64,000 nt of DNA from contig NC_092693.1 in assembly GCF_964275005.1 (NCBI RefSeq), positions 23,463,122 to 23,527,121 on the forward strand, given 5' to 3'. The translations under genes and the position numbers were made by a program. Of this stretch, positions 23,325-36,840 are shown piece after piece (positions within the stretch are counted from its first letter, which is position 1; the number at the start of each line of letters is the position of its first letter). This DNA is from Diadema setosum (taxonomy: Eukaryota; Echinodermata; Echinoidea; Diadematoida; Diadematidae). Under the pieces are notes generated by a model that was not told where the DNA came from, did no database searches, and saw only the letters and a program-made list of their open reading frames with translations.

Positions 23325-26300
23325 GCCTTGTTTTCGCCATCAAGTGAGTCCGGAGTCAGCGGTTAGAGTGAAAATATGATAGTAATTACGTAACTTTGAT
23401 ATGCTGCCATAAGCGCCGACGTGGATTGCCTAGTGTATCATGGAGCACGAATAGAAATTGGCCAAATAAGCGATACAAAGTTTGAAATACCTCCCCCCAC
23501 ACCAGAGCTTCAACATCTTTCATTGAAAAGCGTCGTGCAATCTTTAGTGTTTCCATTTGGAATGATATATCATACTAGTAGTTGATGAGAATAGAGACCG
23601 TCCTTCACAGTGTTTCCGAATTCAGCACCGAAAATTTTACTGTGAATAATGACACGTTAGCGTGGGTCAAACTTGGAAATGCACATAAAAATGTATTCAT
23701 GTATTCAAACGATGAGAAATGTGATTCGACTTTTGACTTTTATATTTTATTTTGTTTAGATGACTGAGGCATCCTCTGATCATGTCATAACGGAATTGTC
23801 GTATTGTTAGTTGTCATACTCGTCTGTCAGGATGTCTCTGGCAGCACGATTTGAAATTTTGCTATGTCTGTCTGCCACGTGGGCTGTATGTATAGGGTAA
23901 AGTGGAATGCCTAGCAACTAGAGATTTACATGGCATGAAAGCGACGAACTGATATGAAATAATAATGTAAGGTAGGTGCAAAACAGTGTAAAAAGATTGA
24001 TGTTGGTCATCTAATAAGGCTGGTAAACTGTGACTTAGAAATGGTCGTCTTTTTTTCTGATTGTAAGGTCGCCTACGTGATATTTCGAGGTTCCCATACG
24101 AAGCCATGTTGTATGACTTATTTGAAGTAATCTGCCGTGATTCTGGCGCGATTCTGCTGATCATTTCGCAGCAAAGTTAATTCTAAACGATCGTTCTGTT
24201 TTTAGGCGACGATGGTCAGAAAACGGTATAGACCGCACCCGGCCAGTGCGCTGACAAACATACTGTGTACGAGTCGATCACATTCATACGGCACTGATGG
24301 CATTGTTGCAATAGCGCCCCCTTACGACAATTTTTACACTTTGTGTAGGCTTACTGCAATTGAAGTTTACAGCATTGTGTAAGTTTTTTTTTTTTTTTTT
24401 TTGTATGGATAGTAAGTGACAATGATATGTAATAAAATTGTAATAATTTATTCTGTCAGATCTGCTTTTGTCTCTTAAAGCAACACATCACATCATCACA
24501 TGCACTTTGCCAGCAGACATTATACCGACACTATGCTGTACTATACCACAAATCCCAGCTCTTTGCACAATATCGATCCTCGGGGAGAACAATGCTGTTC
24601 CCACTGCGTCCCTCTCGACGGAGGTGTGTAAAGAAATACCCGGTAATGTGATGGCAATGACAATGGCAGTGTTCTTTGGAAGAAGGATACACCCATATAA
24701 AAATCTATTTAGGGAGAATGAGACCACAGTTTGATTTTATCATTCTCATCACAGCAAACCGTGTGTAAACTCTGCTTTGAAACGGACTTTCAGCAAACAA
24801 TTTCTCGACATAAAAAGAATGATTTCGGTCTAGGATCATTCCATCCACTTGATGAAATTCAGAAAATGGGAATAAGTAGCGTTTATTTCAATACGAAGAA
24901 AAATCCCTGTGAATCCAATGGAGCCTCACAGTAACTGGGGAAAATTTGCCAGGTATACATGGCTGTGAGAGAGAATGTCGGCATGAATGAAATTTTCTTG
25001 TATGTTCTTCACGCTATATACATGTACAACTGACCGATTAGTTTGTATACCCGAAGTTAGTGTATTGTGAAGTGTATGTGAAGGGGTACGGAATTGTGAT
25101 AATGATCTGAAATTGCAACGTGATTGAGGAAAAATTATGTTTGCAGGTTTGATGAACAGTTTCAACTGCTCAACCCCATAGACCGTCACACTTTTCTTGC
25201 CTACAGTAAACTGATTTTTGTGTTTTCAAAGAAATATCACATCTCTTTTTGTTGTTGTTATTGGTGTCAATCCTTTACCAACAAGTAATGCTTCTTTTAC
25301 GTACTTCCCTTCTTGAAGGAGCACCCTGGTTTTAGTGTGAATTTTGACGTGTTCTGTTACTGCAACATTGAACAAAAATAATTTGCCTTAACCTGATGCA
25401 ATATTGTAATTTGATTGATATCATTTCATTGCAACACTTGGTGAGTTGAAATTCTCATCTCATTGTGTCTGTGTTCGTTTCAAGACTGATCTCAAATTTA
25501 ATTCTTTCTATACCGTAACCATGGTAACATCATTTGGCATCAACAAAACAGAAGAAGCTTCCATATTTTCTCCCATTTTTAGTTTTTGTTTTGCTGGCTT
25601 ACGTCATTATGATGTACATTATAATGTAGTAAGATGGTTTTAAGAAAAAAAAAAACACCCTGACGAATTTCGAGAAAGTTGTTTACTTGCTTGCTAATTT
25701 GTTCATTATTTGGTATGGTTTAGTTGTTATTTCAACATGATTATTATTCTTGTTTTCTCAAAGATAATGAATTGAGAACTATTGATCAGTCGCGATTTAA
25801 TTAAATCGTGTAAGTTATTAGAAAACAACCCGCACACTCACCTCGTAATAATGTCTTTATAGTCGCCCTGAATCCGCGACAGTATAGATTGTATGCACCA
25901 TAGTAGTCTTTGTGTATAGCTTCCTTGAGGAATATTTTTTCTTTCTTCGACACATAGTAATGTTTTGTCATTGTCTCGTTCAGCAGAAAACTGTAGAGCG
26001 GCATCCGTGTGTTTCAAAGAGTATATCACATCATAAAAGACGACACTTTTGTGTTTCTTCTCTCCGAATTACTTTCAAGAGATTATTACTTCTACGCCTC
26101 ACAGGGGGATAATGGCATACAGCCAGAAAAATACAACAAAGCCTCCTACATAATCATCCGGATGGCATGCATGCATAGGATTAGAACTAATGTACACGTA
26201 TAAATGAATCATGATTCCAGGTTTTCGGCGTATTCTCTTCTTTGTTTCTCTATTTTTTTCTCGATCCTATAGGGAAATATTGCAACTGATAGAGATGTGA

Positions 26301-27273
26301 ATCTAGATATACAATACAGCGTATCCACTGCTCGTAACTTTGTTGGCTTTTGCAGGTGAATATTTTTTGGGGCATTTTATGTACGTATTCCATTAGTGTA
26401 TAAATATTATAAAATATCCTGCTGCATGAATACTAGCATAGATATAGCGTCCCTCTACATAAGGTTATACTTTCGTTAGGAAATGAATGATAATTTGTCA
26501 ATTCGAAGGCTGGGTGTTGTTTTTTATTTTTATTTTTAATCTGCCTATGAATTTTGTGTTTTTTATCCTGATACATTGTGACACCCACTTTATGCAGCAA
26601 TACACCGTATTCGTGCTACTGTATTTTTGCCTTATTATACGCGGGAAAGTTCGCCTTTTGGGGAGTGTACTTCTGACCTTCTGACATAGACACGCAAGAT
26701 TCTTTCATCTGCTGTCTTTATTTTTTTTTTTTTTTGTCACTGTACTATTGATTTTTCTGTCTGGCATTGTATATGTGTTATTTTAATTCATTTTCATTCA
26801 TTCACTTGAAATAGCAAATTGACATGGGATATTGTATTATTGTATGTAGCTGTACAAGGTGCCCATCTACATAATATGCCTAACTATGCCACATTGCTTA
26901 CGCATATATATGTAATTATGATTACTATGCTTCGTCTTTATAATCGATAGTGCAGTGTAATGTCGAACAATGTTGTAAATCTAATATCCTTACGTAAACA
27001 CGTGCGTTGGATTTACAAGTGCAGTGGTTTAACATATCAACCATGTATGATATTGCACCAGAAAAAGAAGCTTCCAAGACTTATACGTTATTCATTACAC
27101 AGTGCAGAGTTTGGATGGTATATATTGCGACATTTTGCACAATGCAATGCATATATATACTACGCAAAATTATGATATCGCCATTGTGAATTAAAGTGAA
27201 ATTTATGATGTTGCAAGAAGATACGTGTCATGTGTTATTCATTTAGCAACGTCAGGATTAACAGTCGAAAAGA

Positions 27274-27300
27274 CCAGGGAGGTGGAAAGAGACCTCCCTG
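27274..27300. repeat. short CAGGGAGGT hairpin
   Basis: CCAGGGAGGT and ACCTCCCTG are inverted around an 8-base loop. The same arms recur at 53424-53444 and, less well, at 45835-45866. Confidence 0.6.
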
Positions 27301-29806
27301 AATCTGAAAAGACCCTTCTTGTTTACGCTGAAATGCCCTAAACCAGTCAGGTGAGACCCTAAACTTGATTTTCACCAGCTACGTCTCTACACATTGTGCC
27401 AAGCGATCTCTGCTGTGTGTGTGCGAGTGTAGGTATGTGTGTGTATGTGTGTGTTTGTGTGTGTCCTTGTTAATTGTTTGTCCCGCTTGAAAGGAGTAAC
27501 AGCTAGTGAAGGCAGTTTGATGGGTAATGCAAAGTCACACGCACATAATCTGTGGGCCTAAAATGACATCGGTGCAATGACTAATGAGTACACGTGGCTG
27601 ATCATTATCCCTGTCGAAATAGAAATGACAAGGACTTCACAGTCCACTGATATTATAGGTATTTTGGGGGCATTATTCATGACTACAAAGGGGAGGGAAG
27701 GGCGACTTGAAGACTCTCCTTCCTGGGACATAATCTCGCTCCTACCCCCCCCCCCCCCCCGGCCCCAACCTAAGGAAAAAAAAAAAACAACTAACTAATA
27801 AACAAACAAAAAACAACACTTTAAACCCGTCTTCCATACCCAGTTCGTCAATTGAAATACTCGGCACAAATCACGGGTTCTTCTACGATTATTGTGAAAC
27901 GGATAGACAGATATATACAACTATATGTCCTTTGGTAACATTAAGTATGTGGGTATCCTTCAGACATTCATTAATTAACTCGTACTTTTGAAACAAAACG
28001 TGCTTGATATACTTCTACAGCTTTCCAGGCTTCTAGTAAGTTCCAGACGTGTCTCTGCAATCCATGTGTTGTAATGATACTCTATAAACGCATTTCAGTG
28101 TACAAGTCACTTATGAAACCACACGTCTGATTCCAAACATATACGAGCTCTGCGCTCCATGCTTTGACTTATCGTGCTTCGCTACATGAGTGCAGTATTT
28201 ACTCGGACAGGTCTGAGCTACGTAGCTCCATGCATGGGTCGCACTACTATGAACACCATTTCACCTGTCGAGGACGTCCGATTTTCAATTTCCCGCCACT
28301 TCCTCCGCTGGCGCGAATTGGACGCGGGACACAAACAACACTAACTTGTGTGTGACCCCAAAACGAACTGATCGATCGGTGTACTCATCTGGTCAATTCA
28401 ACGAGTGACAATACACGAACCCGTCGTTCGCAAAGTGTAAATACCAGCAATTAGCATGACAAAAGACTGGCAGGTCAGAATATCGCGGGAGCTAAAAGCA
28501 ACAGAGCAAGACGAAAAAGAGGGAAAACAGAGAGAGGGAGAGAGAGAGAGAGAGGGGGGGGGGGGACAGGGGGCGTGGGAGAGTTGGGAGAGGGATTGTA
28601 ATGGTCGCCACAAAGTCCCATATGTCTCTACAGAAATGAATAATTGTGATGATTTCCTAGTAATTTTGCCCTCATTCAGCGAATTTCTACCAAATTTTTG
28701 ACATGCACTCTGACTTCACAGGAATGCAGGTGCTCAGGGGAGTGGAATGGCGGACTTCAAGACCCATTTGGTTTGGGTGCTTTTTATATTATATCTATTT
28801 CAACAATAACTGGGTGGGGGGTGTTTAGTATGCCTAGAAAATAGTGGATTTATCACTGACATATAGAAATGCACCTGACTCATTGCATCAACCACTGAAA
28901 CATCATTTTTTCTTATTTTGGAACCCCCCCCCCCCCCAATAACTCACAGTGTTTTAAAACCAAAGGTCTCTAGCGCTCCAGTGAAGAAGGTAAATTGGAA
29001 GTAGGATTGCACAGTATTGTTATAAGGATTTCTTCATCACCATACTCCCCCTTCAAGAACGAAATTAGAGAGAGGGGACGTGACTTTGAACTATACACTC
29101 CTCTCCATTCCCTCCCTCCATCCCTCTACTAGCTAGCTCATGATATTTCACCGTGCAGGTTCTAATACACCTAGTACAGTACCTCCCTCGCAATGAGACA
29201 CAGTACGGAATGGTGTGCATTCTGTGTGCGTCCTGCGTGGACGCTTATTATTGTCTTTGAGCACGTGAATGTCACTTGAATTAGGTCACACCGTACGTTT
29301 GCTTTTTTATTTCTCATCAGACATTGTTTTTTGAATGAAACATTTCCTCTTCTTCTTCCTCCTCTTCTTTTCCTCCCCTTCCCTCTTCACCGTCATTACC
29401 CTTTTCTCCTCCTCCTCCACTCCTCTTTCTCCTCCTTCCCAGCTCATTCTTCTGATTCTTCCGCCCCCTTATGTTTTATTCTATTCATCGTTGTTATATT
29501 TCTCTTTCGTCCCTCTTCTTTTTCTAGTTTCTAGTCATCTGCTTCTTCGAACATGTAAGTCTCCTTCGACAATTGCTTTCCATCACAATCACCGTACATA
29601 TTTCATTTCTAACTTACTTTCTCTTTTTCATTTTTTTTCCCCGTTTCGATCAGAGCTTCGGTGATTTTTGTCCCGTGATTCTTTTAAGAAAACATAATTA
29701 TTTACACTGTAGGCAGCTAGCTGTTTCCAGCATTTTTCCATCACGCTGATCATATTCCTGTCCCAGGCCTCCGTATCTCCATCTCCAGTTAGAATGTATG
29801 AAACTA

Positions 29807-30360
29807 CACTGCAAAAGTCCGGTGTTAAATATGAAACACCGAACCAAACGGGTGTTAGTTTCCGGTGCTCATTTGTGGTGTTAGATTAACATCTTCGGGT
29901 GTCACTAATTCAAAATATGAAAATTAGAAATAGTTGTTTTTAATATGTATTTTTAAATTACTGTTCTTCTTGTTGAATTTGAACTTCAACAAGACGATCA
30001 AGAATTTTCTGATAAAGTACTCGATTAAAAAAAGGGGGTGTGAACACATTTACACCACAGTAACACCAGTTGGTGTGGTCTCCTATTGAAACTTGGCGGG
30101 TAATATACCATTGGCATTAACACCAGCAATATCAAATCAACACCATGCGGTGTCATTGTTGAATTAACACTAGCGCAGTGTCAAAAATATCACCAGTTAC
30201 AGTGTCAAATTAACACCACGAAGTGCCAGATGAACACTTTTCAACACCATCACAGCATACTTTCTATTTACGCCTGTGGGTGTGGTCCTCTATTGACACT
30301 TGATCGGTGTTAGATTTATCAATCAATGGTGTTAAATCTAACATCGATGTTTTTGCAGTG
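29807..30360. mobile_element. TA-flanked MITE with GGTGTTA words, copy 1
   Basis: Terminal inverted repeats CACTGCAAAA...TTTTTGCAGTG are flanked on both sides by TA, which fits Tc1/mariner-like target choice. The 554-bp interior is non-coding and packed with GGTGTTA/TAACACC variants in both orientations. A second copy lies at 56303-56820 with the same block order. Confidence 0.85.
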
Positions 30361-30362
30361 TA

Positions 30363-31221
30363 AAGCCCCCGCAAATAAGTCAAACAATATTGCACAGACG
30401 ACACAGACTGTCAGAAATCAACCTAATCCGACTTATTGTCTGTTCTATTTAAGAAAAAAAGAAATGTGAAAAGCTGGCATAATAATATATTATGTTACAA
30501 CAATATACTGAATTCCATAACTATGAGGTTCACGAGCTCACAGAAAATTCACAAATTAAGCTAAAATATACAAGTAATTATATCATTATTCATCAGGGAT
30601 CTACATCTCGATATAAATGTGTAATATGCTGTCTGTAACATGTATAAAGCGAAGAACGTATATGTACATATCTTCTGCGTTTCAAGAACTCCTAGTAAGC
30701 TTTACAAAAATAAAAGGGAACAGTTATCAAGGGATGTATTCAAAGTCTTTATTTGAGTATTGCCACAGTTTGGGATTTCCTGATTTCTCATATTCATTCC
30801 ACAGCATGGGGACTATAACAGAAAAACAATGCTCGATATCCTAATGTTATTTTTGTTTTGTACATGGAACATTTTTAATAGATTTTAGTCTGTGTATGCG
30901 TGTGTGAGTGTGTGTGTGCGTGTGAGTGTGTGAGTGTGTGTGTGTGTGTGTGTGTTAGGTTTGAGTAGTTACTGCAATATAAATAGGGGCTTGATGAACA
31001 AATGCAGTGAGTTCCCCGACTATGCTAGATACCAGGACGCACACACACACACACATAATATATATCATGTATACATAATGCATTGTGATCCTGTATGTAC
31101 GGAGAGAATAATGACAGAGGGCACGTAAAATCATATGTCGCAATAGAGGAATGCATTAAATGCCAATTGCCTTGATTTTAATTCAAAATCCGTATCCCTT
31201 CGTCAGGGATGAAAGTGCTTA

Positions 31222-31296
<75 letters not shown>

Positions 31297-33626
31297 CATA
31301 GATATATACATATAAATATACACATAAATATCATAGTAATTAAAAAGAAAGAATAAAAGATAGAATTATATGAAATATGAAAGTTTAGATAATTTAGAAT
31401 TGCATCTAACAGAAGTAGAGCGAAGTTTAACTTAATGTTCCACTAACTCATCTCAAGAGTTCTTGATATTGATCACAACTCACATCTCTGATATTGATAA
31501 TACAGTACCTCCCATGTTGGTCTTCTGCCAAAAACGCGCAGTATTAGAAGTCACAAGAGCTTGGTGCATCCGTGACGACGCTATACTGACGCGGTGTTAA
31601 CTTCCATATAGTCTGGCTTCTAGGCGTTAAGTTGTTAATTGCTGAAATCTTGACGACTTAGATCGCATATACATGTACTGTATACGGGCAAGAACAAGCG
31701 ACGTCTCAACAGAGGGAGTGATTCGTGTCCAATGCACATCCTAGATGTTGCATAATTTCTTCTTTCTGAGGAAAATATGATTTATATGTTTATACATGTA
31801 TACCCAAGAAATTATCTAGATTATGAGAAACAGTTTTCTTTCATCTGGCGGTAATATTGTACTAATTTCAAGGGAATCAGACATTGAGAGAAAACTGATG
31901 ATAGAAATATGAAATTTCAGTTTATTTTGTAAGGAAGTTTATCCTTTTTGTTAAGTTTAAAATGAAAATGAGGAATTGTTTCGGTCTGATCTACATATCT
32001 TATTGAAATAAGGTCTGAAAAAAAGACTCAATCTACCGTAACCCATGGACGCCAAAATGCCCATGCTGCCATTCAATACGTGTAGTATTATTTGAAATAC
32101 AAAACAACTAGGGGCGTTCAATCAATAACAAAGCTAGGGTTGAGTGCGCAGTGAACGAGCGGACCTTACACGTGTAGGTATTGTGTTTGACGAAAGTGTG
32201 TGTGTGTGTGTGTTAGCGGAGACGGAGAGAGAGAGAGAGAGAGAAAGAAAGAGCGCGAGAAGTGGGTGAAAAAGAAGACGACAGAACACAAACAGAAAAA
32301 AAATCGACTGGGTTTACGTTCAGCATTTCATTCAGAAAGACACAGAGTAGATTACAGACTCTAATTAGTTTCAAATGTTCGGTATACCTTCAAATTCATC
32401 TTCTTCTTTTTTTTTTTTTTCTTGTCCGTACAGGAAGATGTATAGAAAATCTCATCTAGACTCATAATCACACGGCAATTCACAGGGGAACATAAAGTCC
32501 CTATTTCACCCTCGCTCACAGTGGTTTGAAAGTAAGGCGCCCATAGGTTACTCGTGCGATACAAGTGACGTGGCGGAAAGAGGTCTGCGGTAGAAAGAAC
32601 TAGAGTCTCGCCTGGCGTACATGCGCACTCAGCCGCCAGGCACTTCCCTCCAATCGCTGCCAGAGCGGGTCCGAGCGGGTAATGTCACAGCTTCGATAGA
32701 AGTCAACAGATTATTGTGATGAGGGCATAGGGCAAGAGGGGAAGTGGGCGTTGTCATTTTTAATCTCCACGTGTATTTCGTATTTATAGTTCAGCTACAT
32801 CTTACGAATTACATACACACACACACTCTCTCTCTCTCTCTTCACACAATATTCAGTACATGGTCATTTCAACGACCGTACAAATAAGTTGAATGTGACA
32901 TCAACAACAACAAAAATGTATGTAGTGTGTAGAGGCGTATCTTTCTCTCTCCCTACTTATATTTTCTTCATGATAATCATTACGATAACATAATGTACTG
33001 TGAGTATCACAATTTCTCCACCCTCTTTCTTTCCACAAATCTGTCCTTCGTCAAAATATGGTGAGATGCAAACAGGGATAAAGTGATGTAAATGAAAATC
33101 ATTATCCACACGAATGATCAAGGATGATATATATACAAATGAAAAAAGTCTCTAACCTGATAGTCTCAAAGGGAAATAAGACCTACACATATCCAGGCAA
33201 TATGCAGACAAATTCTTCATGGCAACAATGCCAATGCTTTGCCACCTATGCCTCAAAACAAACTTCATCAGTTATAGATGACATTTGGTAAGAGTAACAA
33301 TTCGGCGGCTTGGAACAGTGTGAGCTCACGGTGATTTACATAAACTATTGTGTTATCCCCATTACACAATAAGATAGCCTACGGGAGATATGTCTGTCTT
33401 GTGTCATACATTCGGGAAAGTATGATATACCTCGGAGGAAGAGATTTAACAATCAGCTGACATTTTGTCTTGTTATAAATCAATTTCCGGTGTCACCTCA
33501 AGTGCGTGTATAGCCATAGATAGTAGCATATCAAAACGTTATCTGGTGCAAAATATCCCCAAAATCCTTTTAATGTTGAAACCTTGTGATGGAGTAATGA
33601 CGTGACATAAGTCAAGAGATGAACTC
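30363..33626. other. gene-free stretch with microsatellites
   Basis: No exon supported. TG runs lie at 30894-30956, CA at 31040-31053, a long TA run at 31226-31293, and short GT, GA and CT runs at 32198-32250 and 32817-32840. A more GC-rich patch (32570-32700, GAGCGGGTCCGAGCGGG) has no gene attached. Confidence 0.5.
31226..31293. repeat. (TA)n microsatellite
   Basis: Uninterrupted AT dinucleotides, about 68 bases. Confidence 0.97.
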
Positions 33627-33718
33627 ATAATGATAATAGTAAGGTCTTATTTACCCAGGGTAGCCTCTTCAGTGTTGCCACTGCTATACCATCGAGGGCC
33701 CTGTCATTATCATTACCA
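33627..33718 (-). mobile_element. SINE 3' part, copy 1
   Basis: On the minus strand it reads GACAGGGCCCTCGATGG, then GCAGTGGCAACACTGAAGAG and GCTACCCTGGGTAAATAAG, then an AT-rich tail. It matches the 3' part of the SINE at 62305-62508 closely. Only the tail half is present. Confidence 0.75.
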
Positions 33719-33975
33719 AAAAAAAAAAAAAAACACAAAAAAAAAACACAAAAACAAAAACAAAAACAAAAACCCAACGTGTATTCTCTCCTTTTTATTT
33801 TTCCTTCTTGCTTGTATATCTTTCTACCCATATGTAAACAAATTTCTTTTTACATACCCACGTATATACATATACATTTTTTTTCTAAGTTTGTCTGTAA
33901 ACACGTGCTTGTGTATATCAACCTGATATGCATGTGCACTGAATATCATATATTCATCTGATCCTGTAGATATAA

Positions 33976-34038
<63 letters not shown>

Positions 34039-35962
34039 TATAATAGTGTGCGTGTGTGTGTTCAAGTATGCGTGTATCTGCACATGCATATCACTTTTGT
34101 GTATTCTTAGCCGAGTTGTTAGTTTGGGATATTTACATCATTTACCACTGGTTATTTCTTTAAACACTTTTCAATTTTCGATTTTTTATTTCATTTGGAA
34201 TCATAACAATATTTCAGACCTGACTCCCAGAGGACTCGCCAGTAACACAAATTAGAATAACTTTAATTGCGTCACTATTTTAAGTGAGAACCTATAAATA
34301 AAAGTATTTATTTGCAGCTGCATTTTTGTTAGAAATGAAATAAATGAAATGAAAATAAATGGAATGAAATGGAAACAAAAAAGATCAGCATTTGATAAAG
34401 CGACTTCATTCTGGTAGTGACACCAACCAACTTATTCATCTATATTTCATTTTTGAAAATATTCATGATGTACATTTATGGAGAAATGTTTGGAATCTAG
34501 ATAAGCCTCAAGCACAATCATATCGATATGTTTTAACTGTTATGATCATACAAAGTTATGAAAGAAATCGTATGAGTTTTTACTTTAGAGCATTAAATCT
34601 CTACTATCAATCTGTAGTTAAGTTATACAGGTCAATCCTGGTGAACAAGCTATACTCAGACGCAGTCGGCCGTTTCTTCTTGTTGGGCAAAGCAACGATT
34701 AATTTTCTTTTTAGACCCATATAAAAGTATAACTTGACAAAGTTGTATGTGATATAATGAATGCTGAAAAATATACAAAAACTAATAAGTGTAATGCTTA
34801 TTTGCTCTGGTCTTGCATTTCATATTAGGCCTATAGGCCTACCTAAACCACGAAGACCTACTTCAGTTCTGACGTGGTGCACTGTTGGCTAGACCGATGT
34901 AATCTGCTTTTGGGTGCACACACGCAAAAACAGGCAGTGGCGTACCATTGTAACGAAAAAAAACTAGCTACTTGTATCAAAAAGTGGTTAAAATGAAACT
35001 CTGTATGGGAATTCCAAGGGAAATTCAGTGTCAATCTTATAAACTCTATGAAACTTGGCAGGAGCTTGTCGTTCTCGGGAATAACACTCCAAAAATGCAT
35101 TACGTAATGCTTGGCGTACAGACGCGACGCTGTCTCCCTGCTCTGCCGAGTACTTTTCCACTCAGAAAGAGCCTGATAAAGTGGGGAAAATGCTTGAATA
35201 ACGACTCGATATATGAAAATAATCATAATTGAGACATATTATCATATATCTATGTGAAGTTGAAGAGATTGAACTCGACTGACCAATAAAACATGGCAAA
35301 TACTAAGCCAAATCAGAGGGCAAGTACGAAGTGTACCACAATCGAGCGAGCTTGATTTTCGTGATCACTGTCTTCCGACTGAATGCAAAATACGCCCAAA
35401 TAGCAATCGGCGAGAATAACTCGGTAACCCCGTATCAAAAACTTGCCAAATTTTAGGAGAAGATACATTATATTAATATTATGTCATGAGATTTGTCAAA
35501 ATGGATGTAAAAGTCCTTTTACCGATAAAATATGTCATTTTAAGGCGTTTCTGTTGGACAACACTCGCGGGCAGAGACCGTAGCAACCTATGAATCGAGC
35601 GGGATTTCTAGCGATTGCTCTGTGTTGCACCCCTAACATTTCGCATTTTGAAAAGTCTAGAAATGGAAAGTCTGCAAGGAAATATTCATGGATATCGTAG
35701 AAAAGTATCTGTTCTCAAGGTTTACATACTTTTAAAGTTGGAAAAAATTATATTTATATGATTTTTTTGTGGATGTTTTGCATGTTTCAATTCCAGTTCT
35801 GAAATTTCTAGTTTGTCATGCTATTTCCACGAAAATAGCGTCCAAAGTACCTACATTTTGGTATTAAACTGAAGCTCAGATGGTTTTCTATCTAGTGATA
35901 GCAATATTATTTCTAGGGCAGGTCTCAGCTGAAGAGAAAATAAACATTTTCAAATAGCATAC
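33719..35962. other. gene-free stretch upstream of histone H1
   Basis: A-rich tracts (33719-33772), a TA run (33977-34035) and a LINE-like GAAATGAAATAAATGAAAT tail (about 34335-34378). The 110-residue ORF at 34392-34724 is AT-rich and unrecognised. Confidence 0.5.
33977..34035. repeat. (TA)n microsatellite
   Basis: Perfect TA run of about 59 bases. Confidence 0.97.
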
Positions 35963-36104
35963 TAACACAATTTAACACACGAATGCCAACATTGAGCGTA
36001 CACGTAGAGAATCAGTGTACGTATGGCCGCACCGAGGGAGAGGCTTTCCCCCACGTCCGCATAGAGGTTACTTATACCATGGAAACCGGGAAGTTCAATC
36101 ATTG
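35963..36104 (+). promoter_or_regulatory. putative histone H1 promoter
   Basis: AACACA-containing words (ACTAACACAA at 35961-35970, TTTAACACAC at 35971-35980) lie about 95 bases before a TATA-like CTTATACC (36071-36078). That position suits the H1-type AAACACA box. A cap-like TCAATCATTG follows at 36095-36104, about 25 bases after the TATA-like site, leaving a 5' UTR of about 45 bases. No clear CCAAT box was seen. Motifs are weak singly, but order and spacing are right. Confidence 0.4.
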
Positions 36105-36147
36105 TTGTATCGCACTCTCAGCACAAGCAACGAAACACTCCTCAGCC

Positions 36148-36756
36148 ATGGCCCAGGTCAAGAAACCCCGTGCTAAGCCAGCACACCCCAGCTCTTCTGC
36201 TATGGTGGTTGCCGCCATCACAGCCCTGAAGGAGCGTGGTGGTTCATCTCTGCAGGCAATCAAGAAGTACATCGCTGCCAACTACAAGGTTGACATCCAA
36301 AAGCAGCTTCCTTTCATCAAGCGCGCCATCAAGACCGGAGTGGCCAAGGGAACCCTCGTCCAGGTTAAGGGCAAGGGAGCCAGCGGTTCCTTCAAGCTTG
36401 GCAAGACGAAGAAGGCCGGAAAGACCGCAGCCCAGATCGCAAAGGCCAAGGAAAGGAAGGAGAAGGCCAAGGCCAAGGCTAAGGAGGCCAAGGCAAAGAA
36501 GGCCGCCAAGGCTAAGGCCAGGAAGGAGAAGGCCAAGGCTAAGGCTGCTGCCAAGAAGGCTGCAAAGAAGGCAACAAAGAAGACCAAGAAGCCCGCTGCA
36601 AAGAAGCCCGCAAAGAAGGCAGCCAAGAAGCCCGCAAAGAAGGCAGCCAAGAAGCCAGCAAAGAAGGCCGCCAAGCCAGCAAAGAAGGCAGCCAAGAAGC
36701 CAGCGAAGAAGGCCGCCAAGAAGACCACAAAGAAGGCCAAGCCCGCCAAGAAGTAA
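36148..36756 (+). CDS. linker histone H1
   Basis: Encodes a 202-residue linker histone that binds nucleosome entry/exit DNA and compacts chromatin. The start is the Met of [10 protein letters not shown] (CAGCCATGG, good context); the frame is open upstream to 35983 but that part overlaps the promoter and is not histone-like. A short basic N-tail (1-11) precedes a winged-helix globular domain (about 12-83) with [36 protein letters not shown] and [19 protein letters not shown]. The rest is a Lys/Ala/Pro tail, with AAKKPAKK units repeating at about 150-190. No SPKK/TPKK motif is present, so the CDK-type sites common in somatic and sperm H1s are missing. No introns. The stem-loop and purine element downstream mark it as replication-dependent. 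No core histone gene is seen nearby. Longer ORFs in the other frames here are shadows. Confidence 0.96.
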   Translation: MAQVKKPRAKPAHPSSSAMVVAAITALKERGGSSLQAIKKYIAANYKVDIQKQLPFIKRAIKTGVAKGTLVQVKGKGASGSFKLGKTKKAGKTAAQIAKAKERKEKAKAKAKEAKAKKAAKAKARKEKAKAKAAAKKAAKKATKKTKKPAAKKPAKKAAKKPAKKAAKKPAKKAAKPAKKAAKKPAKKAAKKTTKKAKPAKK

Positions 36757-36804
36757 GAAGCTTGCTTCCTTCTGGCTTGCATCCTTCTGCAACAAAAACC
36801 CAAC

Positions 36805-36840
36805 GGCTCTTATCAGAGCCACCCAAATATCCAAGAAAGA
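36805..36840 (+). terminator. histone mRNA 3' stem-loop and downstream element
   Basis: GGCTCTTATCAGAGCC (36805-36820) is a perfect six-base-pair stem with a four-base loop, the signal bound by stem-loop binding protein. CAAGAAAGA (36832-36840) is the purine-rich site that pairs with U7 snRNA; cleavage is expected between them. They lie 48-84 bases after the stop codon, as usual for histone genes, so the mRNA should lack poly(A). Confidence 0.95.

Larger units (their letters stand above)
22106..29804. other. long gene-free stretch
   Basis: No exon supported on either strand in 7.7 kb. Contents are a TATC microsatellite (23130-23324), poly-T runs (24387-24403, 26721-26737), a TG-rich patch (27413-27465), a hairpin at 27274-27300, a GA/G tract (28530-28565), C runs (27746, 28925) and a pyrimidine-rich tract (29340-29530). 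Local ORFs are low-complexity or unrecognised. Confidence 0.5.

Noticed and set aside
34392-34724. 110-residue plus ORF
   Set aside because: AT-driven composition just after a LINE-like tail; no motif, no splice context.
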